The notes beneath the pieces were generated by a model. That model was not told where the DNA came from, searched no databases, and was given only the letters and a program-made list of their open reading frames with translations. The position numbers and the translations under genes were made by a program. Positions 24,592 to 36,111 of a stretch of DNA of 64,000 nt are shown here, one piece after another. Position 1 is the stretch's first letter. The number at the start of each line of letters is the position of its first letter. The stretch is from Brachynemurus nebulosus (Eukaryota > Arthropoda > Insecta > Neuroptera > Myrmeleontidae). Location: contig JAPWDM010000015.1 in the NCBI GenBank assembly GCA_035578155.1, positions 13,378,574-13,442,573 of the forward strand, written 5' to 3'.

Positions 24592-25209
24592 ATTTTGTGT
24601 GTAATTCGAGCACAAAATGACTTGCCACTCTCATGAGATTAACGTGCTCCGCCTGGCGGTGTCGCGCGCCAACATTCTCAATCGAGCGGAAAAGCACCAT
24701 TTTGCGCTCTTAACTCTTACAAGTAAAGGTTTTCAACTGTCAATTCGCAATTTTGATAAAACTTGGTATATGTGTAGTACAAGCGAAAATAACAGACCCG
24801 TATTTTTTTTATCTGCCACCGTCGCCATTTAAGGGGTGAAATCACCCCTCAAAATTAGGGTGAAATTTTAATTTTGCTTGATAACTTGGAAACGACAACA
24901 GATAGAAAAAAGGTTTTCAGCAAGTGAATTGTTTGTAATTAATAACTGGCTAAAATATATCAAATTATACTTGTTGATGTCTGACTAAAATTTTATACAA
25001 GTAATATTAAAATTTGATTTTGTTAAATTATGCAAGAATATTATTGCATATAGTTATAGAAAAAATTAACTTTATAAAATACTTCTTTTTTATCAAATAA
25101 TAAGGATAAGGAAATTTGTTCTAGTTTGGATGGAATGAAAAAAAAAAATTATAAAAGTTTTAATATCTTTAATTTAAAATAGTTTATAATAATAAAATAA
25201 GGCGTATAT

Positions 25210-25385
25210 AGTATTCTATGGCTTATGATCCTCACAATAATGATACTGTTCAAAAAAATGTTTTAAACAAAAAAATTTTTGACACCAACCACATCTTACA
25301 ACAGCTGGTTCTCCACAAATATGACATTTCGGTTGCGTATCTACATCGGTTTTAAAAAAAATATATTCGACGGGATTAGTAGTAG
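25210..25385 (-). pseudogene. Transposase C-terminal Cys-rich tail, left arm copy
   Basis: This is the mirror image of 28036-28207 and encodes the same tail on the minus strand, with a frame disturbance in the AAAAATTTTTGACACC stretch. It is detached from any DDE core and is a passenger of the foldback arm. Confidence 0.75.
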
Positions 25386-25392
25386 GAATTTT

Positions 25393-26365
25393 TTTTTTTT
25401 TACAGTCAAATTTTCATTTTGGTATAAATTTCGTTTATAAAAATTTAAACAAGTAGGTACACTTGCTACATTTGAGATGTATATACATATGAGATCTGCA
25501 TAACATATGCGATAACGCGAAATATGCAATTATCAGCATTTTGCTATTTATGATTGTAACTTTGCATCGTTAAAATATACATAAATAATATTACATATAC
25601 TTACATAGTTAAGAAATTATTTTTAATTTTTTATTAAATATAGAGTTTTGAAATTATTATGAAAAAATTTGACTTTTAGAATTGAAAAAATTTAAATATG
25701 GCTTTGTATAATTAATTCCCGAGTTCACTGGAAAAAAAAATCCGTTAAATTTAAAGTACAAAGAGAGCTTTCGCTGTTTTTTTAATAGCTAAACATAGAA
25801 TAAAATTTATAATAACAATATACCTATAGGTATTGGATTGTGACAATATGCGAAAAACGCTTATTCAACATTTGATAAAACAATTTCATATTTAAGATAA
25901 ATTACTATTACAGTCTCTCACAAAACTAAAGCCATAGGTATATGTATAAACTAATTTTTATAATTAAAACAATAGAAAATAATAAATTTAACAAAAACAG
26001 ATACATTGGTTAGATAAAATATAAAATATTAAAAGGAAATTTTCTTAAAATATACGGAACATTGTACAATTAAATAAGGCCAAAAAATATCTATAACGAG
26101 AAATTAATGTTTCAAAACTACTTTAAGATCATCGAATTAATGTTTCAAAAACTACTTTAAGATGATTACATATTAAGTTTTAAGAACAAGATTTAAAAAA
26201 AAATTTATTCATATTTACAAAATATGATTTTAACAACGTAGAGACCTTTACTTTTAACAGAGTACTGTATAGATCACACATTAACATTACTATACATTTC
26301 ACAAATTTATCGAAGACGTTATTCATAAGACGTCAAATAAAATCTCATACATCATATCCAACAAG
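25393..26365. other. AT-rich interior of the foldback, no gene recognised
   Basis: No coding domain is visible. A short local duplication (words like TTAATGTTTCAAAACTACTT, at about 26106 and 26137) is present. Whether this belongs to the cargo unit or is a separate insertion is unclear, because the 7 kb copy does not align here. Confidence 0.45.
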
Positions 26366-26896
26366 CAAATAAAGTGTTTTTAAAACAGATCGCCAATATT
26401 ACTTTTAAAAATTATTAATAAATTTTTTTTTATTAAGAAAACATAAGAATATATATATTTTTAGCTGAGTGCATAATATAATTGTAATATTAAATTTCGT
26501 CAGAGAATATGTAGCATTAAAAAATATACAGAGTGATACATTTTTGTAAAATTTTCGAGTATATATGGTGTACCATAATTGTAAATGGAATTTTTATAAT
26601 TAGTTTGATTTCTTTTTAGGGATCGGTGTAAATCAAAAGATCGGTTTTTTTTTCTTTAAATTTTTTTTTATTAAATATAGTTTTAAACAAAAATAGGTAC
26701 ACAATGATCACTTTTTTAACTTGTAAAATTTATAATTATATTAAAAATTTGTGCATATGCAAGAAAGTGCTCTGTGAGGAATCAAAGATCACCAATTGAA
26801 TTTATAATTTTTATTAAATATATGTAAAAATTGGTACAATATTGAAATTTTTAAAATACATAGTACAATTAAATAATACATTTTGAAGAGAATAAA

Positions 26897-27307
26897 TTAC
26901 AAAATTCGCCATTCAGCACCCCCAACGATTTCGAGAAAGTCCAGTGTTTTGAATTCCAGTTTATGAGTTAGCCCAATGGGTCCATTATTCATAATACCCA
27001 GTTTTGGATTGCTTTGCAACCATGCCAGGATCTGCTCGTTCAAATTGTCAAATCTCGCCGGCAATGATATGTATCCAATTTCTAATTCCAATATTGTCTT
27101 CATTTTTGATGAATCGAATTTTGACGGCAACTGACTGGCTCTCATTATTTTATATACTTTTCCAATTTCCATATCAGAAAGTTTAATCCATCGTTTAACA
27201 GCGCCAAGATGATTCAATTCATCCACAAAATTTCCAGCCATTTTTTGAATTAAGTCTCTGTTTCCAAATGAAGCACCAGCAGTAATGGATTCCATTGTTG
27301 GCAACAA
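26897..27307 (-). CDS. 136-residue protein of unknown family (intact copy)
   Basis: This is a complete frame beginning with Met residues (27307 or the next ATG at 27295) and ending at 26897. I do not recognise the family. Visible features: a helical N-terminus (LIQKMAGNFVDELNHL), KLSDMEIGKVYKIM, QLPSKFDSSKMKTILELEIG, YISLPARFDNL, an amphipathic AWLQ segment and a C-terminal KLEFKTLDFLEIV. There is no signal peptide or membrane helix. The interrupted copy at 7656-7928 matches it closely, and differences between the copies include conservative changes (KI/KV, SEQ/NEQ, QL/KL), compatible with past selection. The alternating hydrophobic pattern with LPxRF could fit a small nucleic-acid-binding fold; this is inference. 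The gene reads away from the GGTTAGG/hairpin region, which may hold its promoter. Confidence 0.6.
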   Translation of the reverse strand: MLPTMESITAGASFGNRDLIQKMAGNFVDELNHLGAVKRWIKLSDMEIGKVYKIMRASQLPSKFDSSKMKTILELEIGYISLPARFDNLNEQILAWLQSNPKLGIMNNGPIGLTHKLEFKTLDFLEIVGGAEWRIL

Positions 27308-27939
27308 TTAACTCTTAACACAACAATTGAAAATTCACAACAATAAGATTTAATGTTTTTTTCACTAAAGTTTCGAACAAAATTGTAACTGAAGAAATTC
27401 TGTCGCGCCCTTTTTATAGCAGAAAAATAGTATGGTGACGTCAGCTATCACACTTTATGTAGCCATACAGGTTAAAACCTGCTGCTTCATTTTCGCATAT
27501 TAGACAGAAATCTTCGCTATTTGATATCAGTTTACCTTTAGTGACGTCAGCTGGCAATTTATACAAGTTTAAACCTGTTTTCAGATAAAAATATTATAAG
27601 ATTATGGAAGCAACACCATCTTTTCATGGCTAGTTTAACTATCAAAAAGGATTTTCAGCATCATCTATTGACAATTTCTCAAACTTACGCAAACAAACTT
27701 CTCTACAGAGTTCGCGGTAGTTCAGATTAGCAACGCCATCTTTTAACTATCAAAAAGGATTTTCAGCACCATCTATTGACAATTTCTCAAACTTACGCAC
27801 AGGGATCACTATTATCCAGACGGAATTTTTCAGTTCTTAGGTTAAAAAATTTTGTTAGGTTAAACCAAATTTTGTTGGGTTCTGTTAGGTGAGATCAAGT
27901 TCCGTTGGGTTCTGTTAGGTTAGAAAAAATTTCACCCAC

Positions 27940-28010
27940 CGCCGGAGGCTTCTAGAACCACCGAGGTAGTTTTACCACCTGCCGAGGTCACTCAAAAAGT
28001 CGGCAGGTGG
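27940..28010. other. GC-rich hairpin region, copy 2
   Basis: CCACCTGCCGA (27975-27985) pairs perfectly with TCGGCAGGTGG (28000-28010) around a 14 nt loop. Compared with 12013-12048, one base pair is T-A there and A-T here, so the stem is kept by a double change. Confidence 0.7.
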
Positions 28011-28035
28011 GAAGGTGGGCTCAGAACTCTTATAT

Positions 28036-28207
28036 TCCTACTACTAATCCCGTCGAATATATTTTTTTTAAAACCGATGTAGATACGCAACCGAAATGTC
28101 ATATTTGTGGAGAACCAGCTGTTGTAAGATGTGGTTGGTGTCAAAAATTTTTTTGTTTAAAACATTTTTTTGAACAGTATCATTATTGTGAGGATCATAA
28201 GCCATAG
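28036..28207 (+). pseudogene. Transposase C-terminal Cys/His-rich tail, right arm copy
   Basis: Encodes NPVEYIFFKTDVDTQPKCHI then CGEPAVVRC, GWCQKFFCLKHFF and YHYCEDHKP, ending at the stop at 28205-28207. The cysteine and histidine spacing (C-x2-C, C-x2-C, then C-x3-H, C-x2-H) suggests a two-zinc module at the end of the pogo-type transposase. The 10.8 kb copy has the same tail but frameshifted. No DDE domain precedes it here. Confidence 0.75.
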
Positions 28208-29011
28208 AATACTATATACGCCTTATTTTATTATTGTAAACTATTTTAAATTAAAGATATTAAAACTTTTATAATTTTTTTTTTCATTCCATCCAAACTA
28301 GAACAAATTCCCTTATCCTTATTATTTGATAAAAAAGAAGTATTTTATAAAGTTAATTTTTTCTATAACTATACGCAATAATATTCTTGCATAATTTAAC
28401 AAAATCAAATTTTAATATTACTTGTATAAAATTTAAAGTTTTAGTCAGACATCAACAAGTATAATTTGATATATTTTAGCCAGTTATTAATTACAAGACA
28501 ATTCACTTGCTAAAAACCTTATAGAAATATTTTTATTTTGCTGATTGTCAGTAAAATTACGGTTGGCACCTCAAATTAGCTGTCCAGTTTTGAGATTTTA
28601 GAATTTAAGTTACAGCTTTGAGCAAAAACAGATAAACTAGTATTTTTCATGTAGTTTTCATATATGCTATTCAAATTTTAATATACTGAAACATATTCAC
28701 CCTATTTCAAAATTTACCCTCAATTTTATCTGAACACCCCCTCCAGTAGGTCCGACCCTGGATTTATACCCATCAATAGAAAGCTCTCTGAAAATACACT
28801 GTTTTGTCAATTTAAAGTTTTTTTCTATCTGTTGTCGTTTCCAAGTTATCAAGCAAAATTAAAATTTTACCCTAATTTTGAGGGGTGATTTCACCCCTTA
28901 AATGGCGACGGTGGCAGATAAAAAAAATACGGGTCTGTTATTTTCGCTTGTACTACACATATACCAAGTTTCATCAAAATTGCGAATTGACAGTTCAAAA
29001 CCGTTCCTTGT

Positions 29012-29333
29012 TAATACACAAATAACTATTATAATAGTATTTTACAATATAAGTTCGGTAAGTTGTTTTTACTGATCGAGAAAATGTTGCGAAAACGAGA
29101 CCCGCAGGGTCGAGTTTTTTAAATTTTTGAGATCAATAAAGGCACTTAACGCATCGTGTATTTTATAATATTTTTTGAAAGATTGATTTAAAATAATTAA
29201 AAATAAAAATATATAAAATAAAAAATAAAATTCGGAAAATATAGGTGAAATTTATATTTCTGTTATCACATAGAATTTCATGAATAAATATTATAATTTT
29301 TTATAGCAACTATAATACGAATCTTTGTAGTGA
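29012..29333. other. Spacer, no gene
   Basis: AT-rich, with one GC-richer palindromic word (GAGACCCGCAGGGTCGAG near 29098). Nothing else is supported. Confidence 0.5.
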
Positions 29334-29852
29334 CAATAGGGTATTTGACAATTTTTTAAAAACCATCTTAGTGTGTTTATTACTTTTTACTAAACTAATA
29401 CACATTTTTAAATTATTTTTTACTATATTTTTAATAAAAATCACCGATAAAATTTCAGTTTTTAAAAAGATCGCCGAAACGCTGCTTTCTGTGACGTCAA
29501 ATCGTATGACGTTACTGGCTCCAAAACATTGAGTGGTAGTAGTAGGTCTAGTAATGAAAATTAATAATGAAAAATTTCTTTCATAGTTACCAAGAAAGTA
29601 AACAATTTTTTTTCCTAACTACAATATAATACCTACGTATTCGAACGAGCTTGTGACGTAAGCTGCTTTTGCTTGATGTTTTTGATTACGTTATTTTTAA
29701 CGTAAATTTTGTAATTTTATTTAATTAAAATTTTTATATTTTTGAATGAAATAACTTGCAAAAAAGCAATATTCAGTATCATTATGACTGGAGCAATTAT
29801 TTAAAAATCAAAATAGATATTTTTTCAACTACTGTCAAATACCCCATTGACA
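29334..29852. mobile_element. MITE candidate with ~28 bp imperfect TIRs
   Basis: CAATAGGGTATTTGACAATT at the left is mirrored at the right by a sequence whose complement reads CAATGGGGTATTTGACAGTA. Both continue into a T/A-rich stretch. The ~0.52 kb interior is non-coding. Target duplication is not obvious, so the superfamily is unknown. Confidence 0.6.
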
Positions 29853-30005
29853 AATATATTTGTAAATAAAAAATTAAGTGTCAATATTTAATTGGCATGA
29901 ATATTTTTTTGATTTTTCGATTAAAAAATTTGAGGAAAATAGTTTTGTTAAACTATAATATTAGTGAGAATAATGAAATTAATGAAGCATTTTAATTTTG
30001 GGTGC

Positions 30006-31893
30006 AAAGGGCATAGCCGGGTAAGATAGGGAAAACGGCCCTTGACGCAAAATTGATTGTTTTTATAGGAAATAATACTTCTTAGCCCCAGATACATTCT
30101 TGCCAAATTTCAACCCTCTGAGGCTAATAGTTTATGAATACACAAACAGACAAAAATTTTCAAAAAAAATTTTTTTTTACGAAATTACTGAGCCGATTTA
30201 TTTGAGTTTAATATATATTGTGTACCCACCTTAAACAAAGTAATTAAAAAAAAAATTAACGTAATATCCCTTTATTACACAAATTTTTTTAAATTTTTAA
30301 ATTTAAGTAAATTTTTTTTTGGCACTTACGCGTTAGCGACACCCACCATTTTTTGTTCAATAATATGTCTTTTAGTACTCTATAACATATATTTTTACGG
30401 AAAAATTTTAGTTGGTAGAACATAGTAATATTTCAATACAAATGCATGTCATGTTCGGTACTACATATATTACTTATGTATAAAAAGGACCATAAAGTAA
30501 AGCATCTGCCTTATTTCTAAAACACAGTAGAACTCTAAGGGGTGCAATAAAATGTTCTCTTCCCCCCTGAGTTGCAGTTCTTGGAGTTCCTGTGACGGTC
30601 TAAAAAAATTTTTATTTTGACTTGTTATAAAAAATATGTTTCTGCTTGTTAAAAAATAATTTTCAAGGTTAATTTTACCATGAATCTGAATATTTGAATG
30701 AAATCAATAAAATTATCTCAGCATACTTACTAATTAAAATTACATCTAACTCAACAAAAATTATAAGTTTTAGAAACTTTATTTAAATAAAGATAATAAT
30801 AATAACAATAATACGTCTTAAATGTTATATTGTTTTTATAATAATAAACATTAACTTAATAGATTGGAACAAAAAACTTCAACAATGTATAGTAATAACA
30901 ACAGTCCGGCTAAAACTTGTGGTTATAAAAATATATAGGTAAATTACATGTAGGTACATATAACTAACTTGGACAGACCCTCTCACTTGATGTTTTTGTT
31001 GCACTTCTTAAGGAGGTGCAGAAAGTGGATTTTTTCTGTAATAAAATTACATACGTTCATAACAACGACAAACAAGCTTAGACAAACGTCTTCTTTTGTT
31101 AACACGATGACGGGTTATGGGGAATTATAACGAAATGACCAACTGGTATACTATTTTGACAGCTAATAAACTTTGTATGAAATTGTCGACGTCATAACAC
31201 GTGGTGTATGAGCTAATAAAGTTTCACTTGACGTCTTATAAAGAAAACAACTCTAACAAAAGAGAAATCAATATCCATTTTGTTTTATTAATAAAAAAAG
31301 ACAAACGGCAGAAAATGTTGGACTTGAGTAAATTTAAACTAGTTTATCGTAGTTATGAACGTATGTAATTGTATTATTTTAGAAATAGGGTAGATATTTT
31401 ACTTTATAGCTCTTCTTATACTTAAGTAATATATGTAGTACCTAACATGGTATGCATTTGTATTGAAATATTACTATGTTCTACCAACTAAAATTTTTTC
31501 ATAAAAATATATGTTATAGAGTACTAAGAGACATTTTATTGGACAAAAAATGGTGGGTGTCGCTAACGCGTAAGTGCCAAAAAAAAATTTACTTAAATTT
31601 AAAAATTTAAAAAAAATTAGTATAATAAAGGGATATAACGTTAATTTTTTTTTTATTACTTTGCCTAAGGTGGGTATACAATATATATTAAACTTAAATA
31701 AATCGGCTCAGTAATTTCGTAAAAAGAAAATTTTTTTGAAAATTTTTGTCTGTTTGTGTATTCGAAAACTATTAGCCTCAAAGGGTTGAAATTTGGCAGG
31801 AATTTATCTGGGGCTAAGAAGTATTATTTCCTGTAAGAACAATCAATTTTGCGTCAAGGGCCGTTTTCCCTATCTTACCCGGCTATGCCCTTT
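30006..31893. mobile_element. Foldback element with ~0.5 kb inverted arms
   Basis: The left arm starts AAAGGGCATAGCCGGGTAAG and runs to about 30530. The right arm (about 31375-31893) is its inverted copy and ends CTTACCCGGCTATGCCCTTT. Many landmarks mirror each other, including TTACGCGTTAGCGACACCCA and ATAATACTTCTTAGCCCCAG. The ~0.85 kb middle is non-coding but holds a second inverted pair near 31045-31085 and 31340-31375 (ACATACGTTCATAAC and its complement). No transposase is inside. A MULE transposase pseudogene lies 0.5 kb to the right, and Drosophila FB foldbacks are MULE-related, so kinship is plausible but unproven. Confidence 0.8.
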
Positions 31894-32122
31894 ATTCTCG
31901 TAGAGTAAAAGGAAGATTATGAAAACAAACAAAAAATTTTAATGCTTGAACAGCCTTTTAAAATGTCAATAAAATATGAAGATTTATGGCGACAATAATA
32001 ATAATAATGTGCAAACCAGTGAAAATTTTCATATTAAGCGATTAATTTTACAATTTAATTTTCAAATTGTACTTTTAATTTCAATATAAATAAATAATTA
32101 CAATTATTTTTGAGCTAATTTC

Positions 32123-32227
32123 ACTTACCGCGCTCATATTCACTTACCAGGCACCTATTTTACTTACCACATTGTTATTTTTAGGTTTCCATGGATATAA
32201 ACAAACGTTCGGGAAATATAACTTACC
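32123..32227 (-). other. Cluster of four GGTAAGT motifs downstream of the MULE gene
   Basis: On the minus strand GGTAAGT occurs at 32221-32227, 32162-32168, 32142-32148 and 32123-32129, each within related words (TGGTAAGT, CGGTAAGTGAAAT). The motif equals the consensus 5' splice site and U1 snRNA target. It could equally be a subterminal transposase-binding repeat of the MULE. Confidence 0.5.
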
Positions 32228-32406
32228 AGCATTGTCAACAGCATCGGTAAATGCATAAAAATACACGATCGTGTAAAAAATTAATTCCTTATAATTAACT
32301 TTAAAAAAATTAAATAATTAAAAATGGAAATAAATTACGGTTTGCAATTTCGGCTTTTATAATAGGTCCTTAAAAAATAACATATTTTACTATAAAAATA
32401 ATTATT

Positions 32407-35285
32407 TTATTCAATAACATAAATACATAAATGAACATAAACACTCTTATGACCACTAAAGGTACGCACTGATCCTCTTTTCGACATATCGTCGAATTCG
32501 AGCCAGTGCTCTAGCATTTTTACATAGGCCGTATAATGACCATAGGAATTTCGTTTAAAATTTCCGGAATAACAAATTATTCCTACTAATTTATATTTTT
32601 GTTGAAGATTCAATTCTAAAGGAATTGAATCCAAAGGCGTTAATATTTCTTTACCCAAATCGGTTTCGATAAAAAGGTGTGGACCATAATTTTTACACAT
32701 AGTTACTGCCCCTTTGCAGCACTTTTTTTGGTCACAAAAGGAATATTCTATAGCTTCTCCCATTTTATCGAAACATTCTTTTAAAATATCAATATTAGCA
32801 AAAATAGTTGGATAATCCCTCTTAGTTATATTATTGCATGATTCACAATATAATAATTCAAAATTATTGTACAACTTGGAGCTGTCGAAATTAGTTTTTA
32901 GCCCTTTTTTCACTAATATCAGTGCTGTATTTATAATAGGTACATTCAAGTTAACACCTATTTCCTTATAGTGGAAATTATTTGTAATGGCTATTGCTAA
33001 TATTTAGTATATACTGTCAAAAGCACATGTATTGGAGACAACCAAAATTTTTTTATTAATGGCCACATTTTTACAAAAAATACCATTTATAATTGTTGGA
33101 ACTGTGACCGTAGATTTCAGAGATGGATCAAATTGGGGCATGGAATCTATATATTTTATTCTTTGTTTAGAATTGGCCTTGTTTCTCCAATTTTCTACTT
33201 GTCGTAGTTCAAATAATTCTTCAAAGCATTCATCCTCACTGTTTACAGTGCTCTTATTGTTTAGATCTACTGAATTTATTTCATTATTTTTCTTATCTTT
33301 TTCTTCCTCTATTATAAATTTATCATTTTCCGGATCTTTTGTCACAAAATTTATTATTTTGGGATCAGTAGATTGTAATATATTACTTACTAAACCGATT
33401 TTTAACTTGCCTGGAAAACTAGACAGGTGATGAATTATGAATTTGACAACTCGCACAGGTATAGAGATATCATTAAAAACTCTGTTTTTTAAATCATTAA
33501 ATTCCGATTCAACTGCTGCAGAGGTAGGTTTCATGGAGCCATAACCAAATTTTAGGGGCATTACATCAGAAAATAATGGGAAATAGGGAGGTAGGGATTT
33601 CAATTTTCTAGCTACAGCTGGACAATAATAAGCATTAATTTCTTCTGTCTGTTCTTCATTAATAATTTGTTCTTCGCATGATTTTAATAAATTACTTGCC
33701 CATATAAAAATATTATTTGATTGAACAGAAAAATCGTCATCATATTTATCGTCGGCCGCAGCATCTGCTTCACATTCTGTTACATCCAAGTAATTGTCAT
33801 CAATATTCACCCCTGAAATTGAATCTTTCAAAAATTTTTGAGATTTCTCTGTTGAATTACCATTGGGTAAATTACTGTTTAAAGCCATTATAAATATTGC
33901 CGCTGCATGTTTCTCAATACCTTTTAGAGAATTTTGGTTTCGTAAAGCTGCAATACTTCGCAGGTAAAATTCTTTAACTCTTCTCTGTACGTTAGCCCAA
34001 CATTTCCATCTAGCTACCATGTTCAGAAAATGACAAATATCAAGACGTAGCATACTAGGTGGAGCTGATGAATCTTCCCCTAAAAGTAAACGAAAACAAT
34101 GCGATTTTGATCCTATCCTCAGAAACTCCAAAAGCCAATAAGAGATTGCATTGGTATTTTGTACTGTCGAGACCATTTGACAAACAGGAACGTGTGTATT
34201 TTTATCAATTTTTGTGACGCATTGATATAAGAAAATATGAGGGGATAATTCTCCAATGATAACTTAATTTTTTTTATTAATGAGCCAGTTGAATCAATAA
34301 GTAGAGTATTATGATGCTTCTGAAATATTGTAATTTGTTCATTCGCGAAGTAATGAATAAATAGTGGGTTTAAACCTATAGATCTAATGGAACCTTCAAA
34401 CTTTGCCTCATATTTTAGAAGAAGAAGATTTGCATAAACATTCACGGATTTAATCCCGAGCAAGCTATTTTGACGTTCTCGTTTTGCATTTCGAAGAGTG
34501 GAGGCTTTAGTTAAATGTGGAGGTTCTTCGTCACCATAATTCATGAGCTTATCAACTTCTCGTCGACGCCAAATACAAGGTAAAGTTTTACCTTCTACTA
34601 ATTCTTTCCCAACGTCTACTCATTTAGAACCTTTTAATTGGCGTTTCTTGGTATGATTAAAAGAAGCATCGTAGTTACGTAGAGAACATTCTATGATTAC
34701 AGATTCATTATTTGTAGGTTTATTAATTACACACCCTGTGAATTCACAATCGCACTCAGGGCAAAATGCTTCAACTGTAATGGCATACCCAGAATCAGAC
34801 GTTTTTGATCGTTTAAATGTTAAGGGACATTTTAATCATGTAGATTTAAAAATTTCTTCAAACAAGCAGTTAGTTCAGGCTCCGCGTTTAAGGGTCCCAA
34901 CTGTTCGAATTCCTCGGTTTTTAAATTCATAATTAACCTCTTCACATTCAATTTCTTTCCATATATTGGAAATGTCTATCGTAAATGATGAATTTTCATA
35001 AACAGAATCATCCAAACTAATGTTGATTGGAGTTGGTGTTGGAATAGCAATATTATAAAAATTCAAAATATAGGTATGCAGCTGATAGCGATTTAATTTC
35101 AATATAGTATATATATGTTTCGGACTTAAAGACTTTCCTATTGCCTCAGATAAATTGATAAATACTTGTGATTTTGGAACAGCTACGGAACCATCATCAT
35201 TTATGACTTTTCTATAGGTCTCCAGTTTTAGTAATTCACGGAGTTTCTGAATATATTCGCGTTCAGCTATGACGATATAAGATCT
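32407..35285 (-). pseudogene. Mutator-like (MULE) transposase with ubiquitin-specific-protease-like C-terminus
   Basis: From right to left in pieces: an N-terminal region (about 35285-34875) with VFINLSEAIG and SPKHIYTILKLNRYQ; a Cys-containing segment near 34770 (PECDCEFTGC); KKRQLKGSK before a TGA; KELVEGKTLPC and the basic WRRREVDKLMNYGDEEPPHL (34544 region); DDE-like LLIDSTGSLIKK; after a frame slip near 34200, PVCQMVS and LRLDICHFLNMVARWKC; and YGSMKPTSAAVESEFNDLKN (~33510-33540). The tail carries a cysteine-protease Cys box NTCAFDSIY (about 33030), one in-frame TAA at 33004-33006, and a His/Asp box NSYGHYTAYV and WLEFDDM (about 32500-32560), the arrangement of C19 deubiquitinases. Several stops and frame slips leave it dead. 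Family assignment (Phantom/NOF-type MULE) is from motif memory. Confidence 0.7.
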
Positions 35286-36110
35286 GAGAAAAATTCATGA
35301 ATATTTTAGGAAATCTGAATATCTGATAATTAATATTATGATTTACAGTAAAATAAATAAATTCTATAAATATACTATTAGCAAACCAATATATATTACA
35401 TATAATTATAATATGTAACGAATTTTAAATTTTTGATATTCGGGAATGCGAATGTTAATTCAAATATTGATTTTTGATAATCGCGAATGCGAATGCGAAT
35501 ACGAATATTTGTTTTTGATATTCGCGAATGCGAATCCGAATGCGAATGTTGGCATAATAATATAGTCTGTGAGATAAATAACGGGATCCTTCAAGATCTT
35601 ACAAATTTTTTATAATTTATTTAAAAATTTTCTATTGCTGACCAATTAATGTGACTAAGTGACCAATTATGACCAATTTGTGACCTATTAGACAAAATTT
35701 TTTCAATGTTCATTTTTTTAGATGGTGTGCCAGAATCATGGAGCCAGAAGCCCAAAAACGGCAAATGTTTTAATAACAGAAAGTTTCAATAATTTTCTAT
35801 AACGTAAAAGCTCTTATACCGGAACAATATTTTTAGGTGTGTAATTAAACGGGCATATACATTTTCGTCTGGAAAGACCGTAATTAAGTTTATTGCACCT
35901 GAAAAGAACCTGATAAAATGACAGTTTTGTCCGAGAATTTTTCTTATGATATACACTTTCGTCCGGCCAGACGTTTAAGTATAATTAAATAAAAGTTCTG
36001 TGTATTATACCTATGCACATTTAATATATTGACCCAAAAAGGATATGTGGTATAACTTATTTTTCATATCTAAATATAGATAATTAAAAAAATTGTAATT
36101 TGTATTTTGT
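35286..36110. other. Non-coding spacer with GCGAAT repeats
   Basis: At 35440-35560 the words GATATTCG and GCGAATGCGAAT repeat irregularly. At 35640-35700 TGACCAATTA-like words repeat. No gene is seen. Confidence 0.5.
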
Positions 36111-36111
36111 C

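Larger units (their letters stand above)
26366..28030 (-). mobile_element. Unnamed repeat unit, copy 2 (cargo within the foldback)
   Basis: Aligns with 7070-8008 plus 11177-12092 after removal of the transposon there. It holds, from left to right, AT-rich 3' sequence, the intact 136-residue gene (minus), a leader region, GCGCCATCT-like words (decayed here to CAACGCCATCT and CAGCACCATCT), GGTTAGG repeats (27835-27930) and the GC-rich hairpins. About 130 bp around 26745-26875 looks like a partial local duplication absent from copy 1. Confidence 0.6.
24719..29011. mobile_element. Foldback derivative of the pogo-type transposon with cargo
   Basis: The left end begins ACAAGTAAAGGTTTTCAACT (24719) and the right end is the complement, closing with CCTTGT at 29011. 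The right flank is TA. The arms (24719 to ~25392 and ~28030 to 29011) are inverted copies of the same sequence: long TIR, 3' untranslated region and the last ~55 codons of the transposase. The left arm lacks about 300 bp that the right arm retains. Both arms therefore derive from the 3' end of the autonomous element, unlike the 8-11 kb copy whose two ends differ. Between them lies ~2.6 kb unrelated to the transposon, including the second copy of the 136-residue gene unit. Confidence 0.8.

Noticed and set aside
33032..33430. 132-residue plus-strand frame
   Set aside because: It is antisense to the MULE transposase/protease pseudogene and has no motif of its own.
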